From Caldifermentibacillus hisashii (GTDB lineage: Bacteria; Bacillota; Bacilli; Bacillales; Caldibacillaceae): DNA of 64,000 nucleotides. The notes under the pieces are model-generated. The model made no database searches. It saw only the letters and a list, made by a program, of their open reading frames with translations, and was not told the origin of the DNA. Location: the NCBI RefSeq assembly GCF_027568575.1, contig NZ_JANUVP010000018.1; one strand, given 5' to 3'. The position numbers and the translations under genes were made by a program. Positions 1 to 9,119 of this stretch are shown here, piece by piece (positions within the stretch are counted from its first letter, which is position 1; each line of letters starts with the position of its first letter).

Positions 1-371
1 ATATTGTAACATCCGCCGTGTTAATGCCACTTTTCCCTTTGTTGATGAAAATGTTCAGTGCACCGAATGAAATTATTCATACGATTTTTATTATCGTACT
101 TATGTCAGCTATCGCTCAACCGATATTATGGTCAGGCGCATTTATTATGCCTGCCGCATTGAGGGCAGCCGGGGATTCGAATTTTACTTCGGTAGCCGCA
201 TTGCTCTCCATGTGGTTTGTCCGGGTTGTTCTTGGCTATATTTTAGGAATAACGCTAGGGTTTGGGATTATCGGTGTGTGGGCTGCTATGATCATAGAGT
301 GGTCTGTCCGCGGAATAGTCTTTTACTTAAGATTTCGCGGGGAAAAATGGTATCAGCATAAATTAGTGTGA
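1..371 (+). CDS. MATE family multidrug/Na+ antiporter, C-terminal part (5' end outside window)
   Basis: The reading frame is open from the first base (complete codons from base 3) to a TGA at 369-371, so only the last ~122 residues are seen. They hold three or four hydrophobic helices. The stretch PAALRAAGDSNF followed by a G-rich helix, GIIGVWAAM and a basic end (RFRGEKW) is typical of the last helices of MATE efflux transporters, which expel cationic drugs or metabolites using a Na+ or H+ gradient. The GTG at 18 is an internal codon, not a likely start. The downstream neighbour is convergent, so this is the last gene of its unit. The family call is fairly safe; the substrate is unknown. Confidence 0.8.
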   Translation, partial: IVTSAVLMPLFPLLMKMFSAPNEIIHTIFIIVLMSAIAQPILWSGAFIMPAALRAAGDSNFTSVAALLSMWFVRVVLGYILGITLGFGIIGVWAAMIIEWSVRGIVFYLRFRGEKWYQHKLV

Positions 372-450
372 ATGAAGAGGCTAGCGGGCAAATCTTTTTT
401 TCAATCGCATTTGATTTTATTGGTGAGAATAAAAACGGAAATAAAATTTT

Positions 451-510
451 GAAAAAGGGACCCATAGACAAGAACTCCTTTATTGAAAGGAAGTTTTCAA
501 AACGGGTCCC
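451..510 (-). terminator. Intrinsic terminator of the purine nucleoside phosphorylase gene
   Basis: GGGACCC (457-463) pairs with GGGTCCC (504-510). Inside, a second hairpin is formed by ACTCCTTT and AAAGGAAGT. Read on the minus strand, the stem is followed at once by TTTTTC, so it terminates the leftward gene ending at 522. Confidence 0.8.
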
Positions 511-521
511 GCGGCAATTCC

Positions 522-1343
522 TTAATTCATTTCTTTTAAAATCTCTTTTATCAAGGAAATAAATTTTACCTTCACTTTCCCTGCTACATCAATAACTTCA
601 TCATGGCTTAACGGTTGGTTCAAAATTCCGCTGGCCATATTGGTTAAACATGAAATCCCCAATACTTGCATATGACTGTGCCTGGCAACGATTGCTTCAG
701 GAACGGTTGACATCCCGACGGCATCCGCTCCCAACGTCCGTATCATACGGATTTCTGCCGGAGTTTCATAGGTTGGGCCGCTCCACCATGCATATACACC
801 CTCCTGAATAGGGAGGTTTAAATCAGCGGCTACCTTTTTTGCCAAATTTCGAAGTTCAGGTGTATACAATTGAGAGAGATCCGGAAAACGTATACCGAGT
901 TCATCATTATTTGGTCCAATCAACGGGTTTGTCCCAACCAAATTAATATGATCGGAAATGAGCATAAGATCTCCCGGTTGAAAACTCGTATTAACTGCTC
1001 CACAGGCATTGGTAATAATTAAAGAATCAACACCGAGTGCTTTCATAACCCGAACGGGAAAAGTAACCTCATCCAAAGTAAATCCTTCATAATAATGAAA
1101 TCTCCCTTTCATCGTAACTACTTTTTTCCCCATCAATTCTCCAATAACAAGTTCATTGGCATGTCCAATGGCGGATGACTTTGCAAAATATGGAATTTCA
1201 TCATATGGAATGGTTACCGCATGTTCAATTTCTTCGGCAAGCACGCCAAGTCCGGAGCCAAGAATGAGTCCGATTTCCGGCTTGAGATTTATTTTTTCCA
1301 TTATGTAATTTTTGGCTTGTAAAATATGTTCCGTTTGATGCAT
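522..1343 (-). CDS. punA: Purine-nucleoside phosphorylase (trimeric, PunA/PupG type)
   Basis: It cleaves purine nucleosides (guanosine, inosine and deoxy forms) with phosphate to free base and (deoxy)ribose-1-phosphate in cytoplasmic purine salvage. The 273 residues match the length of the trimeric family. Visible motifs in order are the phosphate loop GSGLG (~30), GRFHYYEG (~80), NACGAVN (~111), GPTYETPAEIRM (~189) and the base-binding VGMSTVPE (~210) with CLTNMASG (~233). The ATG at 1343 follows a purine-rich stretch. It is transcribed alone, ends at a good terminator, and faces the MATE gene. In Bacillus subtilis the same enzyme is called PupG and often sits next to drm, but no phosphopentomutase is seen here. 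Confidence 0.93.
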   Translation of the reverse strand: MHQTEHILQAKNYIMEKINLKPEIGLILGSGLGVLAEEIEHAVTIPYDEIPYFAKSSAIGHANELVIGELMGKKVVTMKGRFHYYEGFTLDEVTFPVRVMKALGVDSLIITNACGAVNTSFQPGDLMLISDHINLVGTNPLIGPNNDELGIRFPDLSQLYTPELRNLAKKVAADLNLPIQEGVYAWWSGPTYETPAEIRMIRTLGADAVGMSTVPEAIVARHSHMQVLGISCLTNMASGILNQPLSHDEVIDVAGKVKVKFISLIKEILKEMN

Positions 1344-1967
1344 GGTCCATCACCTCATGTCAGAATTTCTTTGCGTGATTCAAAGAGTAAAAAAACGAAA
1401 AATTTTCTGGAGTTTATCATGTACGAAAAATATGCTCCGTAAGCATAGAGGGCCGTAGCTTCCGAGGGCTTCCAGGCTCGTTCTTTTTTAACCAAAGCTT
1501 TGATTAAATACCGATATTTTAACCTAGGACGAGGTGACTGTCAAAAAAAGCAAAAATGTAGTATGTGTAACTTTATGATGTTCGACAGAAGAAAGTATTT
1601 TTCGGCTAATAGGAAAGTAGAAATTTTTCAATTTCTACTTTCCTAACGCATAAGTGCACAAGGAAAGCTTCACGGGATACATCGCAGCCGAAAAAATTTT
1701 ATATTCTTTCGGTGAACTAGAGAAGCTTCGGTAGCATTACCTCGCAAGCGAAAATGTATTTTCGCTGACTACGGCTCTGCTCTCGCCTAAAGGCTCGGAC
1801 GCCCGAGTTTTCTTTATTTTTGTGAATGATTTTCAAAATGGCAGGAGAAAGGAAGAACTTTGTCGAATAAATAGGATGTATGTAAGCGTTGTAAACCATT
1901 TATTTACCTCAAGAAGCATGTCCATCCAAGATTTCCAAGAAAATAATTTGGAAAGTAGGGATTTTAT
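1344..1967. other. Long non-coding stretch between punA and the Lon-like protease
   Basis: I see no convincing gene in these 624 bases. The short leftward frame near 1717-1899 has the low-complexity look of translated repeat DNA. The stretch holds a strong hairpin (1610-1645, listed separately), a weaker one (AGCGAAAA / TTTTCGCT near 1749-1768) and, at the right end, the promoter region and ribosome site of the rightward protease gene. Confidence 0.5.
1610..1645. repeat. Perfect 16-bp inverted repeat with a 4-base loop
   Basis: TAGGAAAGTAGAAATT (1610-1625) is followed after TTTC by its exact reverse complement (1630-1645). Neither side carries a proper T-run, so it is not an obvious intrinsic terminator. 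It lies about 270-360 bases from both flanking genes. The role is unknown; it could be a mobile-element scar, a cruciform or a small RNA stem. Confidence 0.8.
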
Positions 1968-4391
1968 ATGAATTATGAAGAATATCAAAATGTTTTAGCA
2001 TTACACTGTGTACCGGTAACAAAATTACACTCGTCTTTTGATGAACAATCTTTTTCCTTTGAAACGACCGATGATCTTGAAAAAATGCCAAATCAAATGA
2101 TTGGACAAAATCGGGCTGAACAGGCAATGGAATTTGGTTTATCTGTAGAACAAAGCGGTTATAATCTGTTTGTTGTTGGTCCGGCCGGAACCGGAAAAAT
2201 GACATACACGCTCGACAGTATTACGAAATTAGCAAAACAACAAAAAGTACCGGATGATTGGTGCTATGTATATAATTTTGAAAACCCTGACATGCCCATG
2301 GTTATTCCGTTTCCTGCCGGTACCGGACAACAGTTTCAACGGGAGATGGAAATATTATTAATTGATATTGAACGAGAGCTTAAATCGGCTTTTAACAGTG
2401 AGATATTTGAAAAGAATAAACGAAATATTATTGAAGAAATCCGGACAAAAATGGGGAAACTATGGGAGAAAATCGATGAGTTTGCCCTCCAAAATCAAGT
2501 GAAAATAGAGCGGACACCCCAAGGGTTAAACACTATTCCATTATATCTTGGCAGACCGATTACCATGCAGGAATATGAAAGCTTATCAGACTCAAATAAA
2601 GAAATGTTGAAAGAACGGGAAAGGCTAGTTGAAGAAAAAATCCAAGAAACAGTTTATCAAATCCGTAAACTGGATGAACAGTTGCGGAAAACGATGAATA
2701 AATTTATGAGAGAAACCGCTGCATATGCAATAGAAGGTCTTTTTCAGCCGCTTAGAGAAAAATATCAGCATCATAAAAAAGTACTCCGGTATTTCGATTC
2801 GTATTTTTATGATGTTGTTGAACATTATTCATTTTTTCTTGATGATGGCGAAGATGACCAAAACATTATCCATGCCCTAGTTGGCACGTCCACGGAGAAA
2901 AAACTAAATCGTTATACGGTTAATCTCTTTGTGAATAACAGGAATATAAAAGGTGCTCCGGTCATTTATGAAACACATCCAACCTATCATAACTTATTTG
3001 GCAAAGTTGAATATCAAGGTGCACTAGGGAATTGGATCACGGATTTTACTTTTATTAAGCCGGGTGTGCTTCATCTTGCTAATGGAGGTTACTTAATTTT
3101 ACAAGCTACCGAGTTGTTACAAGAACCTAATGCATGGACAAGGCTTAAAAGGACATTGCAAACAAACAGTATTCAAATCGAAAATCCATATGAGGACCGT
3201 GCAGCCATTCCGACAAGTGGACTAAGGCCGGAATCGATTCCGCTCAATTTGAAAGTGATTATTATCGGACCTTACTATTTATACGATTTACTTTCTGCCT
3301 ATGATGAAGATTTCCATAAGCTTTTCAAGGTAAAAGTTGAGTTTGGTACCGAGATGGAGAAGACAGAAGAAAATTGTCTAAAAATGGCAAGATTTGTAAA
3401 AAACTTTGCCGATAAAGAAGGGTTACTACCGTTTCATCGTCGTGCAATCGCAAAAGTGATTAATTATAGTTCACGTTTAGTCGAGGATCAAACAAAGTTG
3501 TCGACCCAATTCCAAGAAATTTCCAAGATATTGGTGGAGTCGAGCTATTGGGCTAAAAAAGAAAATTGTCAATATGTTGATGCACCGCATGTAGTAAAAG
3601 CTCTTACGGAAAAGTCAAACCGTTCCAATCATGTGATTGAACAGTATCGAGAATTAATAAAGAATGGAACGATTATGGTTGAAACAGACGGTTATCGGAT
3701 CGGGCAAATTAACGGATTGGCTGTCATGGGCACAAGAGATTCGGTGTTTGGCATTCCGACAAAAATTACAGCGCAAACCTATGTCGGTAAAAGTGGTATT
3801 ATGAATATTGAACGGGAAGCTGCACTAAGCGGACAAATTCATAATAAAGGAATGATGATTTTAACCGGATTTCTTTCAGGAGAATTTGCAAAAAATCGAC
3901 CAATTCCTTTATCGGCAAGTATTACTTTTGAACAAACATATTCACAGATTGATGGGGATAGTGCTTCAAGTACGGAATTGTATGTGCTGTTGTCCTCTTT
4001 GGCTGAAGTCCCGATTTACCAGGGGATTGCGGTTACCGGCTCTGTCAATCAGTGGGGTGAAATCCAACCGATTGGCGGCGTAAATGAAAAGATTGAGGGA
4101 TTTTATCATATTTGTAAAGAACGTGGCTTAACAGGGAAACAAGGGGTTATTATTCCAAAACAAAATGTCGCAAATCTAATGCTTGAAGATGAAGTTGTTG
4201 AAGCAGTTAGGGAAGGACGTTTTCATGTTTGGTCGGTTGAACATATTGCAGAAGGTATTGAAATTTTAACAGGTGTTCGTGCCGGACATATTCGTGATGA
4301 AAACGGCCAATATCCTTCAAACACAATCTTCGCAAAAGTTGAAGACCGCTTTAAAAAAATGTATGAATCATTGAAAGAACAAAGGAAATAA
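1968..4391 (+). CDS. Lon-like ATP-dependent serine protease (AAA_32/Lon_C, LonB-like)
   Basis: An 807-residue cytoplasmic protein with an N-terminal P-loop and a C-terminal Lon protease domain, but no LAN substrate domain. Walker A GPAGTGKM lies at 71-78. A helical, charged segment (~150-280) precedes the rest of the AAA region. The protease dyad is Ser665 in GDSAS and Lys708 in GGVNEKIEG, the 43-residue spacing known for Lon. It belongs to the group of archaeal LonB-like proteases and E. coli YcbZ, and probably degrades or remodels unknown substrates using ATP. The ATG at 1968 follows a GGAAAGTAGGG ribosome site. It is a single gene ending at an intrinsic terminator. Note GKM rather than GKT/GKS at the end of Walker A, which may reduce ATP hydrolysis; that is an inference. 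Confidence 0.87.
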   Translation: MNYEEYQNVLALHCVPVTKLHSSFDEQSFSFETTDDLEKMPNQMIGQNRAEQAMEFGLSVEQSGYNLFVVGPAGTGKMTYTLDSITKLAKQQKVPDDWCYVYNFENPDMPMVIPFPAGTGQQFQREMEILLIDIERELKSAFNSEIFEKNKRNIIEEIRTKMGKLWEKIDEFALQNQVKIERTPQGLNTIPLYLGRPITMQEYESLSDSNKEMLKERERLVEEKIQETVYQIRKLDEQLRKTMNKFMRETAAYAIEGLFQPLREKYQHHKKVLRYFDSYFYDVVEHYSFFLDDGEDDQNIIHALVGTSTEKKLNRYTVNLFVNNRNIKGAPVIYETHPTYHNLFGKVEYQGALGNWITDFTFIKPGVLHLANGGYLILQATELLQEPNAWTRLKRTLQTNSIQIENPYEDRAAIPTSGLRPESIPLNLKVIIIGPYYLYDLLSAYDEDFHKLFKVKVEFGTEMEKTEENCLKMARFVKNFADKEGLLPFHRRAIAKVINYSSRLVEDQTKLSTQFQEISKILVESSYWAKKENCQYVDAPHVVKALTEKSNRSNHVIEQYRELIKNGTIMVETDGYRIGQINGLAVMGTRDSVFGIPTKITAQTYVGKSGIMNIEREAALSGQIHNKGMMILTGFLSGEFAKNRPIPLSASITFEQTYSQIDGDSASSTELYVLLSSLAEVPIYQGIAVTGSVNQWGEIQPIGGVNEKIEGFYHICKERGLTGKQGVIIPKQNVANLMLEDEVVEAVREGRFHVWSVEHIAEGIEILTGVRAGHIRDENGQYPSNTIFAKVEDRFKKMYESLKEQRK

Positions 4392-4407
4392 GTGGATTTT
4401 TTCGTAG

Positions 4408-4444
4408 AGTCCAAACCGAATAAAGTCGGTTTTGGGCTTTTTTT
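4408..4444 (+). terminator. Intrinsic terminator after the Lon-like protease
   Basis: AGTCCAAACCGA (4408-4419) pairs with TCGGTTTTGGGCT (4426-4438), including one G-T pair, and a T-run to 4444 follows. It lies 17 bases after the stop codon. Confidence 0.85.
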
Positions 4445-4579
4445 AACGCTTAAATTATTCCTCTATTAACCAACTATTCAGGAAGTACAGCAGCAGGAAA
4501 CTAGTAATATGAGGGAAATTGTTAACATGCGCCCATTTGTTCAACAAATCGTCATACTGATTGAAATTTCATTTAATTA

Positions 4580-4643
4580 CCCTAATTTTGTAGGTATGAA
4601 ATAGAAAAAATTACGATAAAATTAGGACTATTTTTCTCGTAAT
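4580..4643 (+). promoter_or_regulatory. Paired operator and promoter of the yhgE-like gene
   Basis: Site 1 is CCCTAATTTTGTAGGT (4580-4595). Site 2 is ATTACGATAAAATTAGGA (4610-4627), whose right end resembles the reverse complement of site 1, so the two sites face each other with centres ~32 bp apart. A -10-like CGTAAT (4638-4643) follows site 2 by 10 bases, and site 2 covers the -35 position. The same arrangement recurs at 9120-9180. This looks like binding of an activator next to RNA polymerase, most likely the LuxR-type protein encoded at 7479-9008. Assignment to that regulator is inferred from position. Confidence 0.6.
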
Positions 4644-4700
4644 CTTTTTAATAGACTAATAATACTACTAAGAATTTAGGGGGACACATGAACTAGTTAA

Positions 4701-4818
4701 TAAATAGGTTAATGGTCGGAGGGGAATTTGCTACTCCTGTCGCGAAAACTGTAGGCAGATTTGCAGACAAAAAGTTAGCAATAATAAACCCAATTAACAC
4801 AGACTGTTAACCTATTTA
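4701..4818 (+). ncRNA. Candidate structured 5' leader of the yhgE-like gene
   Basis: Bases 4701-4717 and 4802-4818 can form a continuous 17-bp helix (12 perfect pairs beginning TAAATAGGTTAA, then five with two G-T wobbles) that closes an 84-base loop. Inside, GGAG (4718-4721) can pair with CTCC (4734-4737), and TTGCTA (4728-4733) with TAGCAA (4776-4781). The element lies between the predicted promoter and the ribosome site at ~4838-4843. It does not match any riboswitch class I know. It could be a cis-regulatory RNA or a large DNA inverted repeat. Confidence 0.4.
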
Positions 4819-4848
4819 ATATAAAAAAAGCAAATAAAGGGGGTAATT

Positions 4849-7344
4849 ATGAACGCATTTCAATTATTTAAAGCAGAAATGGGTAAGTTGGCAGAAAAGA
4901 AGACCGTCCTTATTTCCGTCGTACTTATGCTCCTTGTCCCGTTAACTTATTCAGCTATTCTTTTATCTTCTAAAGCGGGACCGAGAGATAATATTGACAA
5001 CTTACCGGTTGCTGTCGTGAATAACGACAAAGGGGCAGAATTAAATGGCTCCCAAATTCAGGTCGGCGATGATTTAGTGAAAGAATTAAAAGCGAGCAAA
5101 ACATTGGGATGGGAGTTTGTCACATCTGAAGAGGCCGACCGAGGAATAAAGGATAACAAGTATTATATGGTTGTCGAAATACCGGAAGATTTTTCGGAAA
5201 ATGTAACATCAGTACTGGAACCGTCACCAAAAAAAGCCCAATTAAAATTTAGGCAAAATGAAGGACTTCATTTCATGGGGGCAACCGTCACCGATAGTGC
5301 CATCGAAACCATTAAAGCTCAGTTGAATACAAAAGTGACTGAGACTTACACGAAAACATTGTTCGCACAACTTGGACAAGTGAACGACGGTTTCAAAGAG
5401 GCGGCTGACGGGTCAAAACAAATTAATGACGGATCCGGGCAACTAAAAGACGGTACCGGACAAATCTTAACTTCCTTGAATGAAAAATCAGCTGACATTG
5501 CAAAACTGGCAGACGGGGCGAAACAGCTAAATGCAGGAACCGGAGAGCTGCTCAACAACTTAAAAGGAAAATCCGGTGATATTAACAAACTAGCCGCCGG
5601 AGCCCAAGAGTTAAATGCCGGTACCGGAACACTTTTAAACAGTTTGACCGGAAAATCCGGTGATATTAACAAACTGGCAGCGGGAGCCCAAGAACTGAAT
5701 GCCGGTACCGGTCAACTCGTACAAGCACTTACCGATCAACAAGGTGATATTGCAAAACTAATCAATGGCGCAAAAACTTTAGAAACCGGTGCAAATACGC
5801 TAAATGCCGGTGCAGGGGAAGTATTAAATGGATTAAAAGGGGCGAAAGTCGGAAGTGAAAAGCTTTATGCGGGGCTTACACAACAATTAATACCCGGAAG
5901 TCAACAGCTTGCTGCCGGTGTGGCAGAGGCGAAAATAGGTGTTGAGGAGTCCATTAACCAAATGAAGGAGTTGCGGGATGGCTTATTACGAATAAATCAA
6001 GCTGTTCTTGAGGGCTCACCAATTAAACAAACTTTAAATCAAATGATTACTATGCTTAATCAAAGCCTGGCTGATGAAGTGGTAAATGCAAAACAGGCGA
6101 AATTGGAGCAGTTAAAACAAGGTGCCGAAAAATTACGTGATGGACTCGATGTTGAAAAAGGTGATTTTGGCAAAGGGCTCGTTTCACTAAATAGCGGATT
6201 GAACGCCTTAGTTGACGGGCAAACAAGAGTAAGCGAGGGAGCAAACCAACTTGCTCAAGGAGCTGCTCAAGTATCTTTCGGTAATCAACAACTAGTTGGT
6301 ACGTTGGCAACAAATGCGAAAAAACTACATGCCGGAGCAACACAGATTAAAGACGGCAATGTCCAAGTCGCTAACGGATGGAAAGAGTTAACGGTTGGAG
6401 CTACCGCCCTACATGCCGGAACAACGCAAATAAAAGACGGCAATGCTCAAGTTGCTTCCGGATGGTCTCAACTGACGGCCGGAGCGACAAAACTTCATGA
6501 TGGGTCAAGCCAAATCAGTAACGGGAACCAATCAGTTAAAGAAGGTTGGACTCAGCTGACGGATGGTGTAACTCAAGTAGATGAAGGACTGTTGAAACTG
6601 AAGGACGGCAGCAGCGAACTAATGACAGGATTACAAGGCGGTGCCGAAAGTACGGAACAATTAAAAGTAAGCGATAACAACATCAAAATGTTTGCTGAAC
6701 CTGTCGATGTTGATAGTGAAGTACTAAACGCTTATCCGTACTACCGAGATTCAAATGCTCCTTACATTTTATCACTGGCGCTATTTGTCGGGGTACTCAT
6801 TATGTCGCTGGTTGTTTCGTTTGAGAAACCGGCAGTTGCACCTGATTCCGGACTGGCTTTGTTTGCTGGAAAAACGTTGAAGCTAGGAGTTTTAGCGATT
6901 ATCCAAGCTATTGTCCTATCTTTATTCGTATTATTCGGCTTAGGAATGCATGTAGAGAATGGGGTTATGCTTATATTATTCTCCATTTTCGTAAGCTTAA
7001 CTTTCCTGATGATTGTGCTCTTTCTTGTCGCGGCTGCAGGAAATATCGGACGGTTTATCGCACTTGCCTTTATTCTATTGCAAGTACAGACGACAGGTAC
7101 AAGCCTACCGATTGACATGTTACCGGAGAGTATTCGTACATTAAGCAACTTCTTACCGTTAACGTATTCGATTGATGCTTTCCGTAATATTATTATTCTC
7201 GGTGATCTTGGAAGCGTATTTGCGGATATGTTCATCCTACTAATCTATTTAGCTGTATTTGCAGTTTTGGCGTTCATCGTGTTTACAGTTAAATATAAAA
7301 ACCATGCAGATACATCCGATGAACAGCCACAGTTAACAACATAA
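4849..7344 (+). CDS. YhgE/Pip family membrane protein with long heptad-like extracytoplasmic region
   Basis: 831 residues. One N-terminal helix (~20-40) is followed by a YhgE/Pip N-terminal domain (PVAVVNNDKGAELNG at ~52-66). A long extracytoplasmic stretch (~170-615) is built from repeated L..GA..L..G units, including near-identical copies of GDINKLAAGAQELNAGTG. About five or six C-terminal helices (~637-815) resemble ABC-2 permeases. The family includes phage-infection proteins (Pip, YueB) and type VII secretion accessory proteins (EsaA), but no other type VII gene is present here. The ATG at 4849 follows AAGGGGG. It shares its promoter architecture with the DUF6230 gene at 9240, so a common membrane or envelope task is likely. 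The biochemical function is unknown. Confidence 0.85.
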   Translation: MNAFQLFKAEMGKLAEKKTVLISVVLMLLVPLTYSAILLSSKAGPRDNIDNLPVAVVNNDKGAELNGSQIQVGDDLVKELKASKTLGWEFVTSEEADRGIKDNKYYMVVEIPEDFSENVTSVLEPSPKKAQLKFRQNEGLHFMGATVTDSAIETIKAQLNTKVTETYTKTLFAQLGQVNDGFKEAADGSKQINDGSGQLKDGTGQILTSLNEKSADIAKLADGAKQLNAGTGELLNNLKGKSGDINKLAAGAQELNAGTGTLLNSLTGKSGDINKLAAGAQELNAGTGQLVQALTDQQGDIAKLINGAKTLETGANTLNAGAGEVLNGLKGAKVGSEKLYAGLTQQLIPGSQQLAAGVAEAKIGVEESINQMKELRDGLLRINQAVLEGSPIKQTLNQMITMLNQSLADEVVNAKQAKLEQLKQGAEKLRDGLDVEKGDFGKGLVSLNSGLNALVDGQTRVSEGANQLAQGAAQVSFGNQQLVGTLATNAKKLHAGATQIKDGNVQVANGWKELTVGATALHAGTTQIKDGNAQVASGWSQLTAGATKLHDGSSQISNGNQSVKEGWTQLTDGVTQVDEGLLKLKDGSSELMTGLQGGAESTEQLKVSDNNIKMFAEPVDVDSEVLNAYPYYRDSNAPYILSLALFVGVLIMSLVVSFEKPAVAPDSGLALFAGKTLKLGVLAIIQAIVLSLFVLFGLGMHVENGVMLILFSIFVSLTFLMIVLFLVAAAGNIGRFIALAFILLQVQTTGTSLPIDMLPESIRTLSNFLPLTYSIDAFRNIIILGDLGSVFADMFILLIYLAVFAVLAFIVFTVKYKNHADTSDEQPQLTT

Positions 7345-7352
7345 TTTTTATG

Positions 7353-7395
7353 AAAAAACCCAGTGTATTCCTGTTTTGGATTACACTGGTTTTTG
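7353..7395. terminator. Bidirectional terminator between the yhgE-like gene and the LuxR-type gene
   Basis: AAAACCCAGTGTATTCC and GGATTACACTGGTTTTT form a long stem. T-rich ends lie on both strands (T-run to the right, A-run to the left), which suits the two convergent genes. Confidence 0.85.
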
Positions 7396-7478
7396 AATTT
7401 TTTATAATTTCAATAATTCCACTTTTCCCTTTGACTTGAAAAATAATAGTTAGAAATATAACATTGTAGCTTTATAAC

Positions 7479-9008
7479 TTAATGAATATATCCTAACCGG
7501 ATTGCTTTCACAACGGCTTCTGTCCGATTTTTAGCATTTAATCGTTTCATAAGTTGAGAAATATAATCACGAACGGTATATTCGCTTAAATTTAGCAAGG
7601 TTGCCGCTTCAGTCGTGGAAGCACCTTCAGCCAATAATTGTAAAATATCAATTTCCCGCTTAGATAATTTCATTAATTCTATTTGCTCTAAGTCCCACTC
7701 AAATCCATTTAAAAATTTTGATAATAATTCCCCGGAACTTCGGCCAAATTTTAATAATGCTGAAAATGTACTTCGATCCAATTTAAATGTTTTCCAAGGA
7801 CCTTGATCTAAAATGACACCGCCAATTAATTTTCCTTCTGAAGGCACATAGATCGGTGCAACAACGAGCGATTTAAGTTGGAATCGTTCCACATATTGCG
7901 CAGGAATTTCATCGGCAGCTTCTGCAATATAAATCGGTTGGAAATGACCGGAAAGATCAGAACTTCCTGCCTCTTTACTTAGACTTTTTGATAAGGTTGG
8001 GATTTGTTGTACATAGACTTTTAACTTTTGGATTTCTTCATAGTTAAAATGGTAACTATACACACCTACCCCCATCTGATGATCGGGAGAATAATAGAAA
8101 AAAGCACAGCGTTCAAAAGGTAAATATTGGATATATCCGTACAAAATATTCGGAATAGCTTCTTTTAAACTTTTCGAACGCATAATCCAATCATTAAATA
8201 AAATAACTGCATCTTTCCAATGTTGGTTTGCATTGGGGCCAAAATGTTCTTCGTTGACAATTTCCAGTAAATGCATAGCATAGGTAAGAAACGGTATAAT
8301 GGATGACACATCTTTATCTCGTATACAAAAAATCAATGTTTCATTTTGCCATGGGACTGGAAAAACATCGCGTTTTATCGATTGATTTTCCCCTGTAATT
8401 TTTAATAAGGACTCTGAAATCCAGAACCATGTTGGCTCAATTCGTTTAAATAAAAGAGGATCAATGGATTTCTCGGAAATTCCAATTACATTTTTCAAAC
8501 GATATCCTTTTTCTTCATGTTGAATTCTTGCTACCCAATCAATTTGAAGCTGTTTTGACATGACCAGTTCATGGCAGAAATGATCAATATGAAAATTATC
8601 CTTTTTTGATATTAATATCAAGTCTTCATAGATCTTTGCAAATAAATACTGAACGGACGGTTGGCGAAAAGAAGGTTCATTATTTTCTTTAATTGCTTTA
8701 TGCACCGCGTTTTCAAGTAAAGTTAAAATATAGATTAATTGGTGTGTTTCGGGCGGACGGTAAAACGTTTTCATCCATTCCGAGCGAATTTCTTCAATAA
8801 TATTTTCTAAAGACTGCTCTTCAGATTGAAAAAACTTCAGGAAATAGTTATAAGCGAATTCAAAAGACTCCGCCGTCCTTTTATGAGTATTTTTCAAGTA
8901 ATCCAAGATTTTTTTGCATTCATAAATAATTTGCTTTTCATTTGACCTTAAAAGATTGATTCCTTGCATCATAACCATATTCATATGGTAATTCAGTGAT
9001 TGTGACAT
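7479..9008 (-). CDS. LuxR-type transcription regulator with GAF-like domain
   Basis: 509 residues. The C-terminal ~60 form a LuxR/GerE helix-turn-helix (LSKREIDILQLLAEGAS, then TTEAATLLNLSEYTVRDYI, then MKRLNAKNRTEAV). The middle (~265-420) has the look of a GAF sensor domain, and the N-terminal ~250 residues are helical and unassigned. There is no receiver domain, so it is probably controlled by a ligand or partner rather than by a histidine kinase. The ATG at 9008 follows GAGGGGAGG. It lies between the yhgE-like and DUF6230 genes, whose promoters carry matching paired sites, and is the natural candidate to bind them. A 12-mer from the yhgE leader also recurs at 9039-9050 in its own upstream region. 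The regulatory link is inferred. Confidence 0.82.
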   Translation of the reverse strand: MSQSLNYHMNMVMMQGINLLRSNEKQIIYECKKILDYLKNTHKRTAESFEFAYNYFLKFFQSEEQSLENIIEEIRSEWMKTFYRPPETHQLIYILTLLENAVHKAIKENNEPSFRQPSVQYLFAKIYEDLILISKKDNFHIDHFCHELVMSKQLQIDWVARIQHEEKGYRLKNVIGISEKSIDPLLFKRIEPTWFWISESLLKITGENQSIKRDVFPVPWQNETLIFCIRDKDVSSIIPFLTYAMHLLEIVNEEHFGPNANQHWKDAVILFNDWIMRSKSLKEAIPNILYGYIQYLPFERCAFFYYSPDHQMGVGVYSYHFNYEEIQKLKVYVQQIPTLSKSLSKEAGSSDLSGHFQPIYIAEAADEIPAQYVERFQLKSLVVAPIYVPSEGKLIGGVILDQGPWKTFKLDRSTFSALLKFGRSSGELLSKFLNGFEWDLEQIELMKLSKREIDILQLLAEGASTTEAATLLNLSEYTVRDYISQLMKRLNAKNRTEAVVKAIRLGYIH

Positions 9009-9119
9009 ATTCTTGCCTCCCCTCTTTTCTAACCTTTATTAACCTATTTATATCATATTCATCATTTTTTGGTACAGTAAACGTTGTTAGTTTTTCAATT
9101 CACGTTTATCCTGATTGTT

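Noticed and set aside
368..562. Rightward 64-codon frame after the MATE gene
   Set aside because: It runs through the terminator hairpin and into the antisense of punA; no ribosome site and no protein-like pattern.
1717..1899. Leftward 60-codon frame in the gap before the Lon-like gene
   Set aside because: Its translation looks like repeat DNA read as protein, and there is no ribosome site.
4701..4818. Assignment of the yhgE leader to a known riboswitch (c-di-GMP, c-di-AMP, glycine, lysine)
   Set aside because: None of the invariant core sequences of these classes are present.
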